64,000 bases of DNA from Pseudomonadota bacterium (GCA_028382005.1 JAOESH010000003.1:1-64000); one strand, 5' to 3'; shown: positions 36,955-47,170, counted from the first letter of the stretch. Numbers and translations are program-made. The notes: a model not told the origin generated them from the sequence alone.

Positions 36955-37429
36955 TTTCAAATGGTATTCCAGGTAAATTTTTTATATTTCTAATATTTAA
37001 AGATGTTTTAACATTACTTACCTTTGGAGCTTGAGTAAGCTTACCAGTTAAGAACTTTTGAAAATCATCCCAATCCTTAGCTACAATTTTTAAAAGAAAA
37101 TCTACATCTCCTATAAGCATATGACATTCTCTTACCTCAGGAAATACAGAAATATAGTTTTCAAAAGTTTGAAGATCAGTCTCGGCTTGACTTTCAAGGC
37201 CAACATAAGCAAAAACGGTAACTTTAAAATTTAAAAGTTCTGCATTAATTTCTGCATTATAACCTTTTATAAAATTTGTATCCTCTAATGCCTTGACTCT
37301 TCTTAAACACGAAGGTGGCGATATATTTACTAAATTTGCTAGTTCCACATTACTTATTCTTCCATTTAACTGCAACTGGTTCAAAATTTGTAAATCAATT
37401 TTATCTAACTTTTTTTTTTGAGTTTTCAT
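36944..37429 (-). CDS. Lrp/AsnC-family transcriptional regulator
   Basis: 161 residues. An N-terminal winged helix-turn-helix (LDKIDLQILNQLQLNGRISNVELANLVNISPPSCLRRVKAL) is followed by the RAM ligand-binding domain (VTVFAYVGLES, VRECHMLIGDVDFLLKIVAKDW). This is the Lrp-type alphaproteobacterial regulator that responds to amino acids. The gene diverges from the ELM1-family gene across 131 bp that contains an exact 12-bp direct repeat, a candidate binding site. The target genes are unknown. Confidence 0.92.
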   Translation of the reverse strand: MKTQKKKLDKIDLQILNQLQLNGRISNVELANLVNISPPSCLRRVKALEDTNFIKGYNAEINAELLNFKVTVFAYVGLESQAETDLQTFENYISVFPEVRECHMLIGDVDFLLKIVAKDWDDFQKFLTGKLTQAPKVSNVKTSLNIRNIKNLPGIPFETII

Positions 37430-37461
37430 TTATTTAATATTTCTTTATGTTAATGATAAAG

Positions 37462-37496
37462 TATAATTAATGTAATATTATTAATATAATTAATGT
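37462..37496. promoter_or_regulatory. 12-bp direct repeat, candidate Lrp operator
   Basis: TATAATTAATGT occurs exactly twice, at 37462-37473 and 37485-37496, 23 bp apart start to start, i.e. about two helical turns. The flanks continue similarly (AATATT and TAATAT), and the intervening segment is itself a near-palindrome. It lies in the divergent region between lrp and the ELM1 gene. Lrp-family proteins bind AT-rich dyads in phased arrays and often regulate their own gene, so a role as operator is plausible, but base composition makes chance repeats more likely here. Confidence 0.4.
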
Positions 37497-37560
37497 TAAT
37501 ATGCAATTTTATTTCAATATTTGTGTAAGATATTAATTTTTTTGAAAAGTTAGGAATAAA

Positions 37561-38505
37561 TTGACAGAGACGACCAAAAACACTTCCTTGGTAATAAGTG
37601 ATGGAACTAAAGGTATGGAAAATCAATCATTAGCTGTTGCAAAGTTATTGGGTTTTGATTTTGAATTGATAAATTACAAACCACATTACTTATTAAGAAA
37701 AATTCCTCTAGTTGGAAAATTTATTCTTACCTCAAAAATTATAAGAAATTTAAAACAGAAACCTTTGCCTACATTTGTTATAACAACAGGCAGAAGAATG
37801 ACAGGTATTTCAATAGCAATAAAGTCTTATTTTAAGAATAATATTAAAACTATTCACATCCAAAATCCAAAAATATCAAGTAAATATTTTGACCTTTTAT
37901 TAATACCAGAACATGATAAAATAAATGGTAAAAATATAATCCAAACAAAAGGTGCATTATCTTTTTTTTTAAATCATGAACTTAAAAATAAAAAAAATTT
38001 AACTGCTAAAAAACCTATAATTTTTTTAATGGTAGGCGGAAATAACAAAAGATATAATCCTCAAAATTACGATTATTATGATTTAGGCATGAAAGTAGCT
38101 CATGCTTCGAAATTATTGAATGCGAGATTAATTATTTCTACCTCTAGACGTACAGGCAGAAAAGCTGAAAAAGTTTTGAAATCAACTTTTACAAAACAAT
38201 TGAATAATTTTGAATTGTATGGATTTAATGATATTAATCCTTATCCAGAAATTCTTAAGACCGCGAATTACTTAATAGTTACAAGTGATAGCGTGAATAT
38301 GGTTTCAGAAGCAGCAACTATTTCAACACCACTATTTATTTCATATTTTAGAAAAGAAGACGGTAAAATTTTAAATTTTTTAGAAAACCTTAAGGATTTA
38401 AGAATTATTAAGAAATTTGAAGGAACATTATTTAATTTCAACAAGAATAACTTAAATACAAATTCTGAGACAATTTTAAAAATTAACAATTTTTTCAGCT
38501 CCTAA
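37561..38505 (+). CDS. ELM1-family (DUF1022) protein, GT-B fold
   Basis: 314 residues starting at TTG, with AGGA 7 nt upstream. The motif VISDGTKGMENQSLAVA at the N-terminus, TTGRRMTGISIAIK, HIQNPKISSKYFDLLLIPEHD and TSDSVNMVSEAA match bacterial homologues of the plant mitochondrial-fission protein ELM1. The fold is related to glycosyltransferase family GT-B, and the bacterial role is unknown. A nucleoside-sugar-dependent transfer is possible. Its 3' end overlaps convergent selO by 30 bp. Confidence 0.87.
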   Translation: MTETTKNTSLVISDGTKGMENQSLAVAKLLGFDFELINYKPHYLLRKIPLVGKFILTSKIIRNLKQKPLPTFVITTGRRMTGISIAIKSYFKNNIKTIHIQNPKISSKYFDLLLIPEHDKINGKNIIQTKGALSFFLNHELKNKKNLTAKKPIIFLMVGGNNKRYNPQNYDYYDLGMKVAHASKLLNARLIISTSRRTGRKAEKVLKSTFTKQLNNFELYGFNDINPYPEILKTANYLIVTSDSVNMVSEAATISTPLFISYFRKEDGKILNFLENLKDLRIIKKFEGTLFNFNKNNLNTNSETILKINNFFSS

Positions 38506-39903
38506 TATATTTCCAAGGGTTCTAAAGCTCTTAATTTTTTCTTCAAGCACATTCCAATTATCATGAAGTGAAATTTGTTCCCAAATCTTTTCAACTTCAT
38601 TTATTAATAAATTTTCACGGCTCTGATCTAGCATGTGTTTTTTTTCTATACTTGTATTGAGCGGTATACTGTTTTTTAAAATATCGGTAATTAATGAAAT
38701 GTTATTAACTTTGTATTTGTTACCGTAGGTACTTTTTAGACAATCTATTACACTATCGCGACCACCATAAAAGTCATAAAAAAAAGACCCATAATCAATC
38801 TTATGACTATCACTCTCTTTTAATAATATTTGCATTATTTTATTTAAGTCCTTTGGATCAATATCTTGAATACCCAATCTCCAACAAAAATGACTTTTAA
38901 GAGAAGAATGAAAGTTTCTAGAAAATTGATTTAAAATTTCAGTTGTTTTTTCTTCACTTATAAATTCTTTTAAACTTTTCCCTAACTGGGTTAATGCCCA
39001 CAAAGCAGCTTCCGGCTGACTACCAAATGAATAACGTCCATTATAATCAAAATAAGCTGCAGTAAAATTTGGATTTGTGTATTCTATGAACCTCCAGGGA
39101 CCATAATCAAAAATTTCACCTGTAACATTAAAATTATCAGTGTTTAGAACTCCATGAACAAATCCTGAAACAATAATACGTCCCATTGAGCTTGCTATTT
39201 TTTCTACAGATCTTAAAAAGAAATCCTCTGCCAAGGTACTTGTACTCGTATATTCTTTAGTGAAGCAAAAATAATTTTTAACTACATGCATCAGTAATTT
39301 TTCTATATTTTGATTTTCATTAAAGTACGCTAATCTTTGAAAAGTTCCTATTCTTACATGACTATTACTTCGCCTAACTAAAACCGCTGATCTTGTAGGA
39401 GACGGTTCATCATTTCTTTGAAGGTTTTCACCTGTTTCAATTATAGATAATGTTTGGCTAGTTGGAACCCCTAAGGCCGATAGAAATTCTGTTGCCAGCA
39501 ATTCTCGAACAGCTCCTTTTAATGTTAATCTTCCATCACCTCCTCTACTAAAATTAGTTTGACCAGACCCTTTGGTTCCTAAATCCCATAAAATTTTATT
39601 TTTATCTAAAAACTGCGCTAGCAAAAAACCTCTACCATCTCCTAGATCTGAATTATAATGCCCAAATTGATGTCCGTGATATTTTAATGCTAATGGAGAA
39701 TGAATAACTCCAGGATACCTATCAAATTTTCCAAAATAATTTATCCACTCTTCATCAGTAAGACTGTCTAAACCAATTATTTTAGCTGACCTATTATTTC
39801 TAAATCTTAAAGTATGATTAGGAAATTGAGCTTGAGTAGCAACATCAAAAAAATCATTACCTAAGTTAAAATGAGAACTAACAGGTTTGGGTTGATTTTT
39901 CAT
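38476..39903 (-). CDS. selO: SelO, protein adenylyltransferase (pseudokinase fold)
   Basis: 475 residues. LGDGRGFLLAQFLD, LGTKGSGQTNFSRGGDGRLTLKGAVRE and GVLNTDNFNVTGEIFDYGPWRF are the nucleotide and metal motifs of SelO, which AMPylates proteins on Ser/Thr/Tyr with ATP bound in a flipped orientation. The E. coli enzyme targets redox proteins and helps oxidative-stress survival. There is no selenocysteine; the C-terminus ends in an ordinary sequence. It is encoded 18 bp downstream of msrP, another redox-repair gene, and both are probably one operon with the aminotransferase. Confidence 0.93.
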   Translation of the reverse strand: MKNQPKPVSSHFNLGNDFFDVATQAQFPNHTLRFRNNRSAKIIGLDSLTDEEWINYFGKFDRYPGVIHSPLALKYHGHQFGHYNSDLGDGRGFLLAQFLDKNKILWDLGTKGSGQTNFSRGGDGRLTLKGAVRELLATEFLSALGVPTSQTLSIIETGENLQRNDEPSPTRSAVLVRRSNSHVRIGTFQRLAYFNENQNIEKLLMHVVKNYFCFTKEYTSTSTLAEDFFLRSVEKIASSMGRIIVSGFVHGVLNTDNFNVTGEIFDYGPWRFIEYTNPNFTAAYFDYNGRYSFGSQPEAALWALTQLGKSLKEFISEEKTTEILNQFSRNFHSSLKSHFCWRLGIQDIDPKDLNKIMQILLKESDSHKIDYGSFFYDFYGGRDSVIDCLKSTYGNKYKVNNISLITDILKNSIPLNTSIEKKHMLDQSRENLLINEVEKIWEQISLHDNWNVLEEKIKSFRTLGNILGAEKIVNF

Positions 39904-39921
39904 AAATAAGCTACCCTAAAA

Positions 39922-40893
39922 TTATCTAAAAAGGGCGTTCTTTAAAGTTGGTTCAAGCCCATTATACATATTTGCAACCTGTGAACCATATCCGTTATAA
40001 ATCATGGTTGGAATTTTGCCATTAACACCTAATTGCTGTTCGGTGGTTTGGGACCATCTAGGATGAGAGACATTTGGGTTTACATTTGCCCAAAATCCAT
40101 ATTCTAATGGAGCAATTTTTTCCCACATACCCATAGGTTTTTTGTCTACAAAGCTTATCTTTACAAGAGATTTAATAGACTTAAATCCATATTTCCATGG
40201 AAGAACTAAACGTAAGGGAGCACCATTTTGATTTGGCATTTTTTTACCATAAATGCCCGTGGCAAGAAAACTTAAATCATTTTTAGCTTCATCAATAGTT
40301 ATACCCTCTACATAAGGCCAAGGATACCATTTTTGTTTTTGACCCGGTGCAACATCAGGATCAAAAAAAGTCTCAAATCTTAAAAATTTTGCACTAGTTT
40401 TAGGTTCGACAAGAGATAAAATCTTATTTAAAGCAAAACCAGACCATGGAACAGTCATTGACCACGCCTCTACACACCTAAATCTGTAAACGCGCTCCTC
40501 AATTCCGCCAACTTTTTTTAATAATTCTCTTGTATCAATCGTTACTGGTTTTTCTACTAGTCCATCAATTGTTAACGTCCATGGCTTAGTTTTAAGCAAT
40601 GCAGCTCTTCTCCAAATATTTTTACTAGAACCAAATTCATAAAAATTTGTGTAAGTTGTAGCTAATTTTTCTTCAGTTATTTCTCTGTTAACCTTATAAA
40701 CACTATTATTAGTAGCTGGATAAAAAGAGTTGGCATTTCCAAATACAGCGGTAGGTAATGAAGCTAAACCAGCGAGAGCTATTGAACCTCCAGCCAAGTT
40801 TTGTAAAACTTGTCTTCTTGATTTAAAAATATGTTCTGGTGTGGTCTGATTATCTTTTATATCCCAGACATTTTTACCTATTATATTATACAT
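39922..40893 (-). CDS. msrP: MsrP, periplasmic methionine-sulfoxide reductase, molybdoenzyme subunit
   Basis: 323 residues. A twin-arginine signal (KSRRQVLQNLAGG, near residue 26) exports the folded protein with its molybdopterin. The catalytic Cys is in VYRFRCVEAWSMTVPWSG, and GAPLRLVLPWKYGFKSIKS is a family block. MsrP repairs oxidised methionine in periplasmic proteins using electrons from membrane MsrQ. MsrQ is not encoded beside it here, so electrons must come from an unlinked MsrQ or another donor. Molybdopterin synthase genes moaD and moaE lie 7 kb away. Confidence 0.93.
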   Translation of the reverse strand: MYNIIGKNVWDIKDNQTTPEHIFKSRRQVLQNLAGGSIALAGLASLPTAVFGNANSFYPATNNSVYKVNREITEEKLATTYTNFYEFGSSKNIWRRAALLKTKPWTLTIDGLVEKPVTIDTRELLKKVGGIEERVYRFRCVEAWSMTVPWSGFALNKILSLVEPKTSAKFLRFETFFDPDVAPGQKQKWYPWPYVEGITIDEAKNDLSFLATGIYGKKMPNQNGAPLRLVLPWKYGFKSIKSLVKISFVDKKPMGMWEKIAPLEYGFWANVNPNVSHPRWSQTTEQQLGVNGKIPTMIYNGYGSQVANMYNGLEPTLKNALFR

Positions 40894-40908
40894 ATGTTAC
40901 CTCAAAAA

Positions 40909-42111
40909 TTATGATAAATTAGAAACCGATCTTTCAATTCTATCCATCGCGTCTGTTAAAAGTTCTAAACTTGTTGCGTATGATACTCTAAAGTAAGGCT
41001 CTAAACCAAAGGCTACTCCAGGCACAGCCGCAACTTCTGCTGTTTCCAAGAGCCATTCAACTATTTCCGTGTCATTGTTTAAGGTTCTTCCTTCAGCAGT
41101 TTTTTTGCCTATTAATCCAGAGATGTTCGGATATGCATAAAATGCTCCTTCTGGTAATATACAACTTATTCCTGGTATATTATTAAGTCTATTCACAACA
41201 TATATTCTTCTCTCATCAAAAGCTTCTAAACAAGGTTTTAAAAAATCATTACTTCCCCCTATTCCAGCTAAAGCTGCATATTGTGAAATAGAGGACGCAT
41301 TAGAAGTTGATTGACCTTGAATTTTTATCATAGCTTTTATTAATACTGACGGTCCAACTGCATAGCCAATTCTCCATCCCGTCATACAATGACTTTTGGA
41401 GACACCATTTACAGTTAGAGTTCGATCTTTTAAATCAGGTGCTACTTGAGCGAAAGTGTGAAATTTAAAATTATCATATACAATATATTCATAAATATCG
41501 TCTGTCATTACGTGTAAGTTTTTATGTTTTCTTACTACATCAGCAATAGCATTCAGCTCATCCTTGGAATAACATGCACCTGTTGGATTAGATGGACTAT
41601 TTAAAATTAGCCACTTACTTTTTTTTGTTACAGCTTTTTCTAACGCTTCAGCTGTAAGCTTAAAACCTGTTTCAGAGGTGCAACTTACAATGACTGGTGT
41701 TCCACCAGCTAATAATGTCATATCAGGGTATGAAACCCAATATGGTGCTGGAATAATAACTTCATCATTAATATTTATTGAGCTAATAAGAGCATTATAC
41801 AAAATTTGCTTTCCACCAGTCCCAACAATAACATCATTTATTGTATAATTTAAATTATTATCTTTTTTGAACTTATCCACTATTACTTGTCTAAGTTCGG
41901 GAATACCTTCTACGTTAGTGTATTTAGTATAACCTTTTTTTATAGCCTCAATAGCTGCTTCTTTTACGTGATCAGGTGTGTCGAAATCTGGTTCTCCAGC
42001 TGATAGCCCTATAACTTTTTTTCCTTCTCTTTTTAATTGTGTGGCTTTAGCTGTTATAACCATTGTTGCAGAAGGTTTAATTCTATTTAAATTGTCAGAA
42101 ATAAAAGGCAT
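40909..42111 (-). CDS. Aspartate (or aspartate/prephenate) aminotransferase
   Basis: 400 residues, class I PLP enzyme of the alphaproteobacterial AatA type. GLSAGEPDFDTP, YTNVEGIPELR, NSPSNPTGA and GVSKSHCMTGWRIGY are present, with Lys239 as the PLP-binding residue and the substrate-binding Arg in YFRVSYATS. It interconverts aspartate and oxaloacetate with glutamate as amino donor; some members also use prephenate. GGAG precedes the ATG. It is 15 bp upstream of msrP. Confidence 0.92.
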   Translation of the reverse strand: MPFISDNLNRIKPSATMVITAKATQLKREGKKVIGLSAGEPDFDTPDHVKEAAIEAIKKGYTKYTNVEGIPELRQVIVDKFKKDNNLNYTINDVIVGTGGKQILYNALISSININDEVIIPAPYWVSYPDMTLLAGGTPVIVSCTSETGFKLTAEALEKAVTKKSKWLILNSPSNPTGACYSKDELNAIADVVRKHKNLHVMTDDIYEYIVYDNFKFHTFAQVAPDLKDRTLTVNGVSKSHCMTGWRIGYAVGPSVLIKAMIKIQGQSTSNASSISQYAALAGIGGSNDFLKPCLEAFDERRIYVVNRLNNIPGISCILPEGAFYAYPNISGLIGKKTAEGRTLNNDTEIVEWLLETAEVAAVPGVAFGLEPYFRVSYATSLELLTDAMDRIERSVSNLS

Positions 42112-42254
42112 ATCATAACTCCAAATAAAAATTTAAAATATTAATAAGATTTACTACAAATTAGGCTAGTTAAAAATCTTTTTTATTAATTAATAGATTA
42201 TTTTTTGATATAGATTAGTTCTTCAACAATTTATGCGGTATACGTAGATAAAAA

Positions 42255-44321
42255 ATGAATGAATTAGAAAAATTAAACTATAAATTATCAAACACTTCTA
42301 AATCTATTTTTTCATTAGAATCTGATTTTATTCCTACTGGTGATCAACCCCATGCTATTGGAGAGTTAATTTCAGGAATTAATAATAATGATAAAGATCA
42401 AGTGCTTCTTGGTGTCACCGGTTCTGGGAAGACCTTTACAATGGCTCATGTCATAAATTCCTTGAACAGACCATCTTTGTTAATGGCGCCAAATAAAACA
42501 CTCGCTGCCCAACTTTATGGAGAAATGAAAGAATTTTTTCCTCATAATGCTGTTGAATATTTTGTTTCTTACTATGATTATTATCAACCTGAAGCATATG
42601 TTCCACGATCTGATACATATATAGAAAAAGAATCTAGTATAAATGACCAAATTGATAGAATGCGCCACTCAGCAACTAGAGCTTTATTAGAAAGAAAAGA
42701 TGTAATTATAGTTGCCTCGGTTTCATGTATTTATGGAATAGGATCCGTAGAAACATACTCACAAATGACTATAGAACTACAAGAACGACAAGAAGTATCG
42801 CGTCAAAAATTATTAAGACAATTTACTGAGTTACAATACACAAGAAATGATATGTCTTTCGTAAGAGGTACATTCAGAGTTAGGGGTGATATAGTAGAAA
42901 TTTTTCCCGCTCATTTAGAGACAGTGGCATGGAGAATTACTTTATTTGGAGATGAAATAGAAAATATATTTGAAGTAGATGCACTAACTGGAGAAAAGTT
43001 ATCAAAATTAAAGTCAATAAAAATTTATGCTAATTCTCATTATGTAACTCCTAAACCAACTATAAACCAAGCCATTAAGTCTATTAAAGAAGAGTTAAAG
43101 AACCATTTAAACATTTTATACGAAAACAACAAACTTGTTGAAGCACAAAGATTAGAGCAACGAACTAATTTTGATATTGAAATGATGCAAGCCGCAGGTA
43201 CCTGTCCAGGAATAGAGAATTACAGTAGATATTTATCAGGAAGAAACCCCGGAGAACCGCCACCAACACTTTTTGAGTATTTACCTAATGATGCACTGGT
43301 ATTTACCGATGAAAGTCATGTAACTGTTAGTCAAATAGGTGCTATGTACAAGGGTGATTTTAGAAGAAAATCAACATTGTCTGAGTATGGTTTCAGACTC
43401 CCATCATGTATGGATAACCGTCCACTAAAATTTGAAGAATGGGAAGCTTTTAGACCGCAGACGATACATGTGTCTGCAACTCCTGGAGAATGGGAATTAA
43501 ATAAAACAAGTGGTGTTTTTGTAGAACAATCAGTTAGGCCAACAGGGTTAATAGATCCTGAAATAATTATTAAACCAACAAAAACTCAGGTTGATGACCT
43601 TATACATGAAACAAAGTTACAATCAAAAAAAGGTAATAGAGTATTAATAACTACACTTACAAAAAAAATGGCTGAAGCATTGAGTGAGTATATGTTTGAG
43701 GCAGGCTTAAAAGTAAGATATATTCATTCTGATGTAGACACACTTGAACGCATAGAAATCATAAGAGATCTTCGCTTAGGGTTGTTTGACGCATTAATTG
43801 GTATCAACCTTTTAAGAGAAGGTTTAGACATACCTGAATGTGCCCTTGTAGCAATTCTTGACGCTGATAAAGAAGGGTTTCTTAGGTCAAAGACATCATT
43901 AATACAGACAATAGGAAGAGCAGCAAGACACATAGAAGGAAAAGTAATACTATATGCAGATAGGATAACGGGTTCAATGCAATACGCAATAGACGAGACA
44001 GACAGAAGAAGAGAAAAACAAATTAGTTATAACAAAAAGAATAAAATAATTCCCAAGTCTGTAATTAGTAAAATTTCTGATATATTAGCTGAATTAAACC
44101 AAAGTAATGAAAATGATGAAGGTAATAAATCTCAAAAGATTGGAAAAACCATAAAACAATCTATCGAAGAGCTTCAGTTAGAAATGGAAAATGCAGCAAG
44201 TAATTTGGAATTTGAAGAAGCGGCAAAAATTAGAGATGAGATTAAGAAGCTACAGCAGAGGGAATTAGGCTTGATAGCAGCACCAAAAGAAAATTATAAA
44301 CGTAAGTTTAAGAAAAAATAA
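42255..44321 (+). CDS. uvrB: UvrB, excision-nuclease subunit B
   Basis: 688 residues. Walker A GVTGSGKT, the DNA-inserting beta-hairpin [14 protein letters not shown], helicase motifs ([34 protein letters not shown]) and a C-terminal UVR domain that binds UvrC ([18 protein letters not shown]) are all present. UvrB verifies damage after UvrA loading. It is followed 43 bp later by uvrC, a useful pairing for repair. No LexA-like GTTC-N7-GTTC box was found in the 143-bp upstream gap. Confidence 0.98.
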   Translation: MNELEKLNYKLSNTSKSIFSLESDFIPTGDQPHAIGELISGINNNDKDQVLLGVTGSGKTFTMAHVINSLNRPSLLMAPNKTLAAQLYGEMKEFFPHNAVEYFVSYYDYYQPEAYVPRSDTYIEKESSINDQIDRMRHSATRALLERKDVIIVASVSCIYGIGSVETYSQMTIELQERQEVSRQKLLRQFTELQYTRNDMSFVRGTFRVRGDIVEIFPAHLETVAWRITLFGDEIENIFEVDALTGEKLSKLKSIKIYANSHYVTPKPTINQAIKSIKEELKNHLNILYENNKLVEAQRLEQRTNFDIEMMQAAGTCPGIENYSRYLSGRNPGEPPPTLFEYLPNDALVFTDESHVTVSQIGAMYKGDFRRKSTLSEYGFRLPSCMDNRPLKFEEWEAFRPQTIHVSATPGEWELNKTSGVFVEQSVRPTGLIDPEIIIKPTKTQVDDLIHETKLQSKKGNRVLITTLTKKMAEALSEYMFEAGLKVRYIHSDVDTLERIEIIRDLRLGLFDALIGINLLREGLDIPECALVAILDADKEGFLRSKTSLIQTIGRAARHIEGKVILYADRITGSMQYAIDETDRRREKQISYNKKNKIIPKSVISKISDILAELNQSNENDEGNKSQKIGKTIKQSIEELQLEMENAASNLEFEEAAKIRDEIKKLQQRELGLIAAPKENYKRKFKKK

Positions 44322-44364
44322 TAATAATTTATTATTAAGATTAAAATTTATAAAAATAGCAATA

Positions 44365-46242
44365 ATGAACAAAAACAAAAAAATATCACTAAATGAAGGA
44401 ATAGTAGTAATAAAAAATGAATTAATTACTATTCCTAACAAACCAGGTGTTTATCAAATGATTGGCCAGAATGAGGAACATCTCTATATTGGTAAAGCCA
44501 AAAATCTTAAAAATAGAGTAACTTTTTACACTCAACCTAAAAGGTTAAATTCTAGATTAACTGTTATGGTATCTAACACTAAACGCATGGAAATTATTAT
44601 TACTTCATCTGAAATGGAAGCTTTGCTATTAGAATCAAATCTAATTAAAAAATTTGAACCTACTTTTAATATATTACTAAAAGATGATAAAAGTTTTAGC
44701 TCTATACTTTTCAGTTTATCGCATCCATTTCCTCAATTGTCTGCCCATCGAGGAAGAAGAAATATAAAAGGAGATTATTTTGGACCTTTTGTATCTAAAA
44801 GAACTATTTATAAAACAATAGAAACACTTCAAAAGGCATTCTTAATAAGAACTTGTAATGACAATATGTTTAAGTCAAGAACAAGGCCATGTTTACAATT
44901 TCAAATAAAAAGGTGCAGCGCGCCATGTGTAAATTTAATTAATAAAGAGACTTACAAAGAAAGTTTAAATCAAGCTAAAAACTTTCTCTTAGGTAACTCT
45001 AAAGAAATTAAAGAAAATTTAATTAATAAAATGTATGAGGCATCTAATCTTCAAAATTTCGAAGCTGCTGCTATTTATCGAAATAGAATTAAAGCCTTAA
45101 CTGAAGTTACAGCTAACCAGAATATAAATATACCTAATATAAATGACGCTGACTTTCTTGTTTTAAAAAAAATAGAAAATAAAGTTGTTATACAAATGAA
45201 CATTATTAGAAACGGTTCTAGTTATGGTTCTAAAGCTTATTTTCCTAATATAGGTAAAAACGCAATTGATGTGAATGACGATGAAATTATGCAAGCATTC
45301 ATATGTCAGTTTTATGATAAGAATGTCCCTGCAACAAACATTTTAGTTAACCAATATCCAAAAGATAAAACATTGATTGAAGAACTATTAAGTAAAAAAC
45401 ATAAAATCAAAGTTAAGATAGATTTACCTCAGAGAGGTAAAAAATTAGATATTCTAAATTCAGCTTTAAAAAATGCAGATGAAAGTCTTAATAGAAAAAT
45501 ATTTGAGAAAACATCAAATAAAAATAATCTTCTTAACATCAAAAAGATATTTGGGTTTAAAAATGATCTTAACAAAATTGAAACCTACGACAACTCACAT
45601 CATCAGGGCAAATCTCCAATAGGCGCAATGGTTGCATTCAACGAAGATGGATTTTCTAAATCTTTGTATAGAAGATATAATATTAATTTAGAATACAATA
45701 AAAATTCTCAATCTTTAACAGATATTCATACTAATAATAACGACTATTTAATGATGGAAGAAGTTATCAAAAGAAGGTTTAAAGGTAAAAATATTATAAA
45801 TTTTCCAGATTTATTAATAATTGATGGAGGTAAAGGACATCTAAATACTGTTTTATCAGTACTTAAAAAAATAAAAGTAGAAAATGTAGAAGTTCTAGCA
45901 ATTTCAAAAGGACTTAAAAGAGACGCAGGAAGAGAAAATTTTCATACAAAAAATATAAGTAATTTCAAATTTAATAAAGATGATCCAACATTGTTTTTTC
46001 TTCAAAACTTAAGAGATGAAGTGCATAGATATGCTATTGCAGGTCATAGGCTAAAAAGTAAAAAAACACTTTTTAAAAACCCGCTCGATGAAATAAATGG
46101 GATAGGAGCTAATAGAAAAAAATCTCTTCTAGAAGAATTTGGTTCTGCAAAAGCTGTTGGAAGTGCAAGTATAGACGACTTAATGAAGGTTGAGGGTATA
46201 AATAAATCAACAGCAAAAAATATATTTAATTTTTTTAATTAA
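44365..46242 (+). CDS. uvrC: UvrC, excision-nuclease subunit C
   Basis: 625 residues. The N-terminal GIY-YIG nuclease (NKPGVYQMIG, HLYIGKAKNLKNRV) makes the 3' cut. A Cys-rich segment (RPCLQFQIKRCSAPC) and UVR domain (NFEAAAIYRNRI) follow, then the RNase H-like nuclease for the 5' cut (ETYDNSHHQGKSPIGAMV and LIIDGGKGHL) and helix-hairpin-helix motifs at the end (INGIGANRKKSLLEEF, VEGINKSTAKNIF). It acts with UvrB. pgsA follows after 76 bp, as in many alphaproteobacteria. Confidence 0.98.
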   Translation: MNKNKKISLNEGIVVIKNELITIPNKPGVYQMIGQNEEHLYIGKAKNLKNRVTFYTQPKRLNSRLTVMVSNTKRMEIIITSSEMEALLLESNLIKKFEPTFNILLKDDKSFSSILFSLSHPFPQLSAHRGRRNIKGDYFGPFVSKRTIYKTIETLQKAFLIRTCNDNMFKSRTRPCLQFQIKRCSAPCVNLINKETYKESLNQAKNFLLGNSKEIKENLINKMYEASNLQNFEAAAIYRNRIKALTEVTANQNINIPNINDADFLVLKKIENKVVIQMNIIRNGSSYGSKAYFPNIGKNAIDVNDDEIMQAFICQFYDKNVPATNILVNQYPKDKTLIEELLSKKHKIKVKIDLPQRGKKLDILNSALKNADESLNRKIFEKTSNKNNLLNIKKIFGFKNDLNKIETYDNSHHQGKSPIGAMVAFNEDGFSKSLYRRYNINLEYNKNSQSLTDIHTNNNDYLMMEEVIKRRFKGKNIINFPDLLIIDGGKGHLNTVLSVLKKIKVENVEVLAISKGLKRDAGRENFHTKNISNFKFNKDDPTLFFLQNLRDEVHRYAIAGHRLKSKKTLFKNPLDEINGIGANRKKSLLEEFGSAKAVGSASIDDLMKVEGINKSTAKNIFNFFN

Positions 46243-46318
46243 TTAATAAAAGCTTAACTATACAAAAAATTATCTTTAGAGTGATAAATATTTAAAAATT
46301 TTAGATCAAGGCCTCTTA

Positions 46319-46909
46319 ATGCAAAAAAACTTAATTAAAAAGACTATCCCTAACAGTTTAACAATTTTTAGATGTATTACTGCAATCATTCTTCCATTGA
46401 TTATTATATATGGTGGTGACAATGGAGCATTCATTGCGGCACCATTACTTTTATTAGCTGGGTTAAGTGACTACTTCGACGGTTTTTATGCTAGAAAATA
46501 TGATGTAGTATCTAATTTTGGTAAAATTATAGATCCAATTGCAGACAAACTTTTAGTAATTGGCGTATTGCTAGCATTAGCTTCAGAGAATATGTTAGAT
46601 TATAATTATTCATTTATTGCTGCCCTTATTATAATTTTGAGAGAAGTTTTAATTTCTGGTTTACGAGAAAGTGTGTCTTCTTATAAAATATCTTTAGAAG
46701 TGTCAATATTGTCAAAATGGAAAACAGCTATCCAATTGTTGTGCTGTGGATCATTTTTAGTATGGAGATCAGATATCTTATTATATGAAATAAAATTGTT
46801 AGGTTTGATTTCTTATACTGTTTTGTGGTTTGCTGCAATAATAACTGCTATTACTGGAATTGAATATATTTTAAAAGTAAATTTATTTTTCAAAGATCAA
46901 AAAAAATAA
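46319..46909 (+). CDS. pgsA: PgsA, CDP-diacylglycerol-glycerol-3-phosphate 3-phosphatidyltransferase
   Basis: 196 residues, several membrane helices. The CDP-alcohol phosphotransferase motif is complete: SDYFDGFYARKYDVVSNFGK followed by IIDPIADK, giving D-G-x2-A-R-x8-G-x3-D-x3-D. The enzyme makes phosphatidylglycerol phosphate in the inner membrane, the precursor of phosphatidylglycerol that Lgt (also in this window) uses as lipid donor. It lies between uvrC and moaD. Confidence 0.94.
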   Translation: MQKNLIKKTIPNSLTIFRCITAIILPLIIIYGGDNGAFIAAPLLLLAGLSDYFDGFYARKYDVVSNFGKIIDPIADKLLVIGVLLALASENMLDYNYSFIAALIIILREVLISGLRESVSSYKISLEVSILSKWKTAIQLLCCGSFLVWRSDILLYEIKLLGLISYTVLWFAAIITAITGIEYILKVNLFFKDQKK

Positions 46910-46918
46910 GGAGTTTAA

Positions 46919-47170
46919 ATGGTTATTAAATACTTTTCTTGGATAAGAGAACACATTGGAAAATCTGAAGAAAGTTTTGATTTACCTAGCGAAGTAACAA
47001 CAATAAACGAGCTAATTAACTATTTAAATGGTCTAAATGATAAATACAAACATGCCTTTGCAAAAAGAAGCCTTATTAAAATAGCTGTAAATAAAACATA
47101 CTCTCCAATTGAATCTAAAATAAATAACAATGATGAGGTTGCTTTTTTTCCTCCTGTTACAGGTGGATAA
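46919..47170 (+). CDS. moaD: MoaD, molybdopterin synthase small subunit
   Basis: 83 residues with a ubiquitin-like fold. It begins MVIKYFSWIREHIGKSEESF and ends FFPPVTGG; the terminal Gly-Gly is adenylated and thiocarboxylated to carry sulfur. An AAGGAG site lies upstream. It is followed directly by moaE with no gap. Molybdopterin made here would serve MsrP. Confidence 0.95.
   Translation: MVIKYFSWIREHIGKSEESFDLPSEVTTINELINYLNGLNDKYKHAFAKRSLIKIAVNKTYSPIESKINNNDEVAFFPPVTGG

Noticed and set aside
38476-39903. Selenoprotein (SelO with selenocysteine)
   Set aside because: The frame has no internal TGA, and the C-terminus lacks the Cys/Sec-Ser-Ser end, so it is an ordinary bacterial SelO.
42112-42254. 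LexA-regulated (SOS) promoter for uvrB
   Set aside because: The gap has a single GTTC but no GTTC-N7-GTTC (alphaproteobacterial LexA box) and no Enterobacterial CTG-N10-CAG box.
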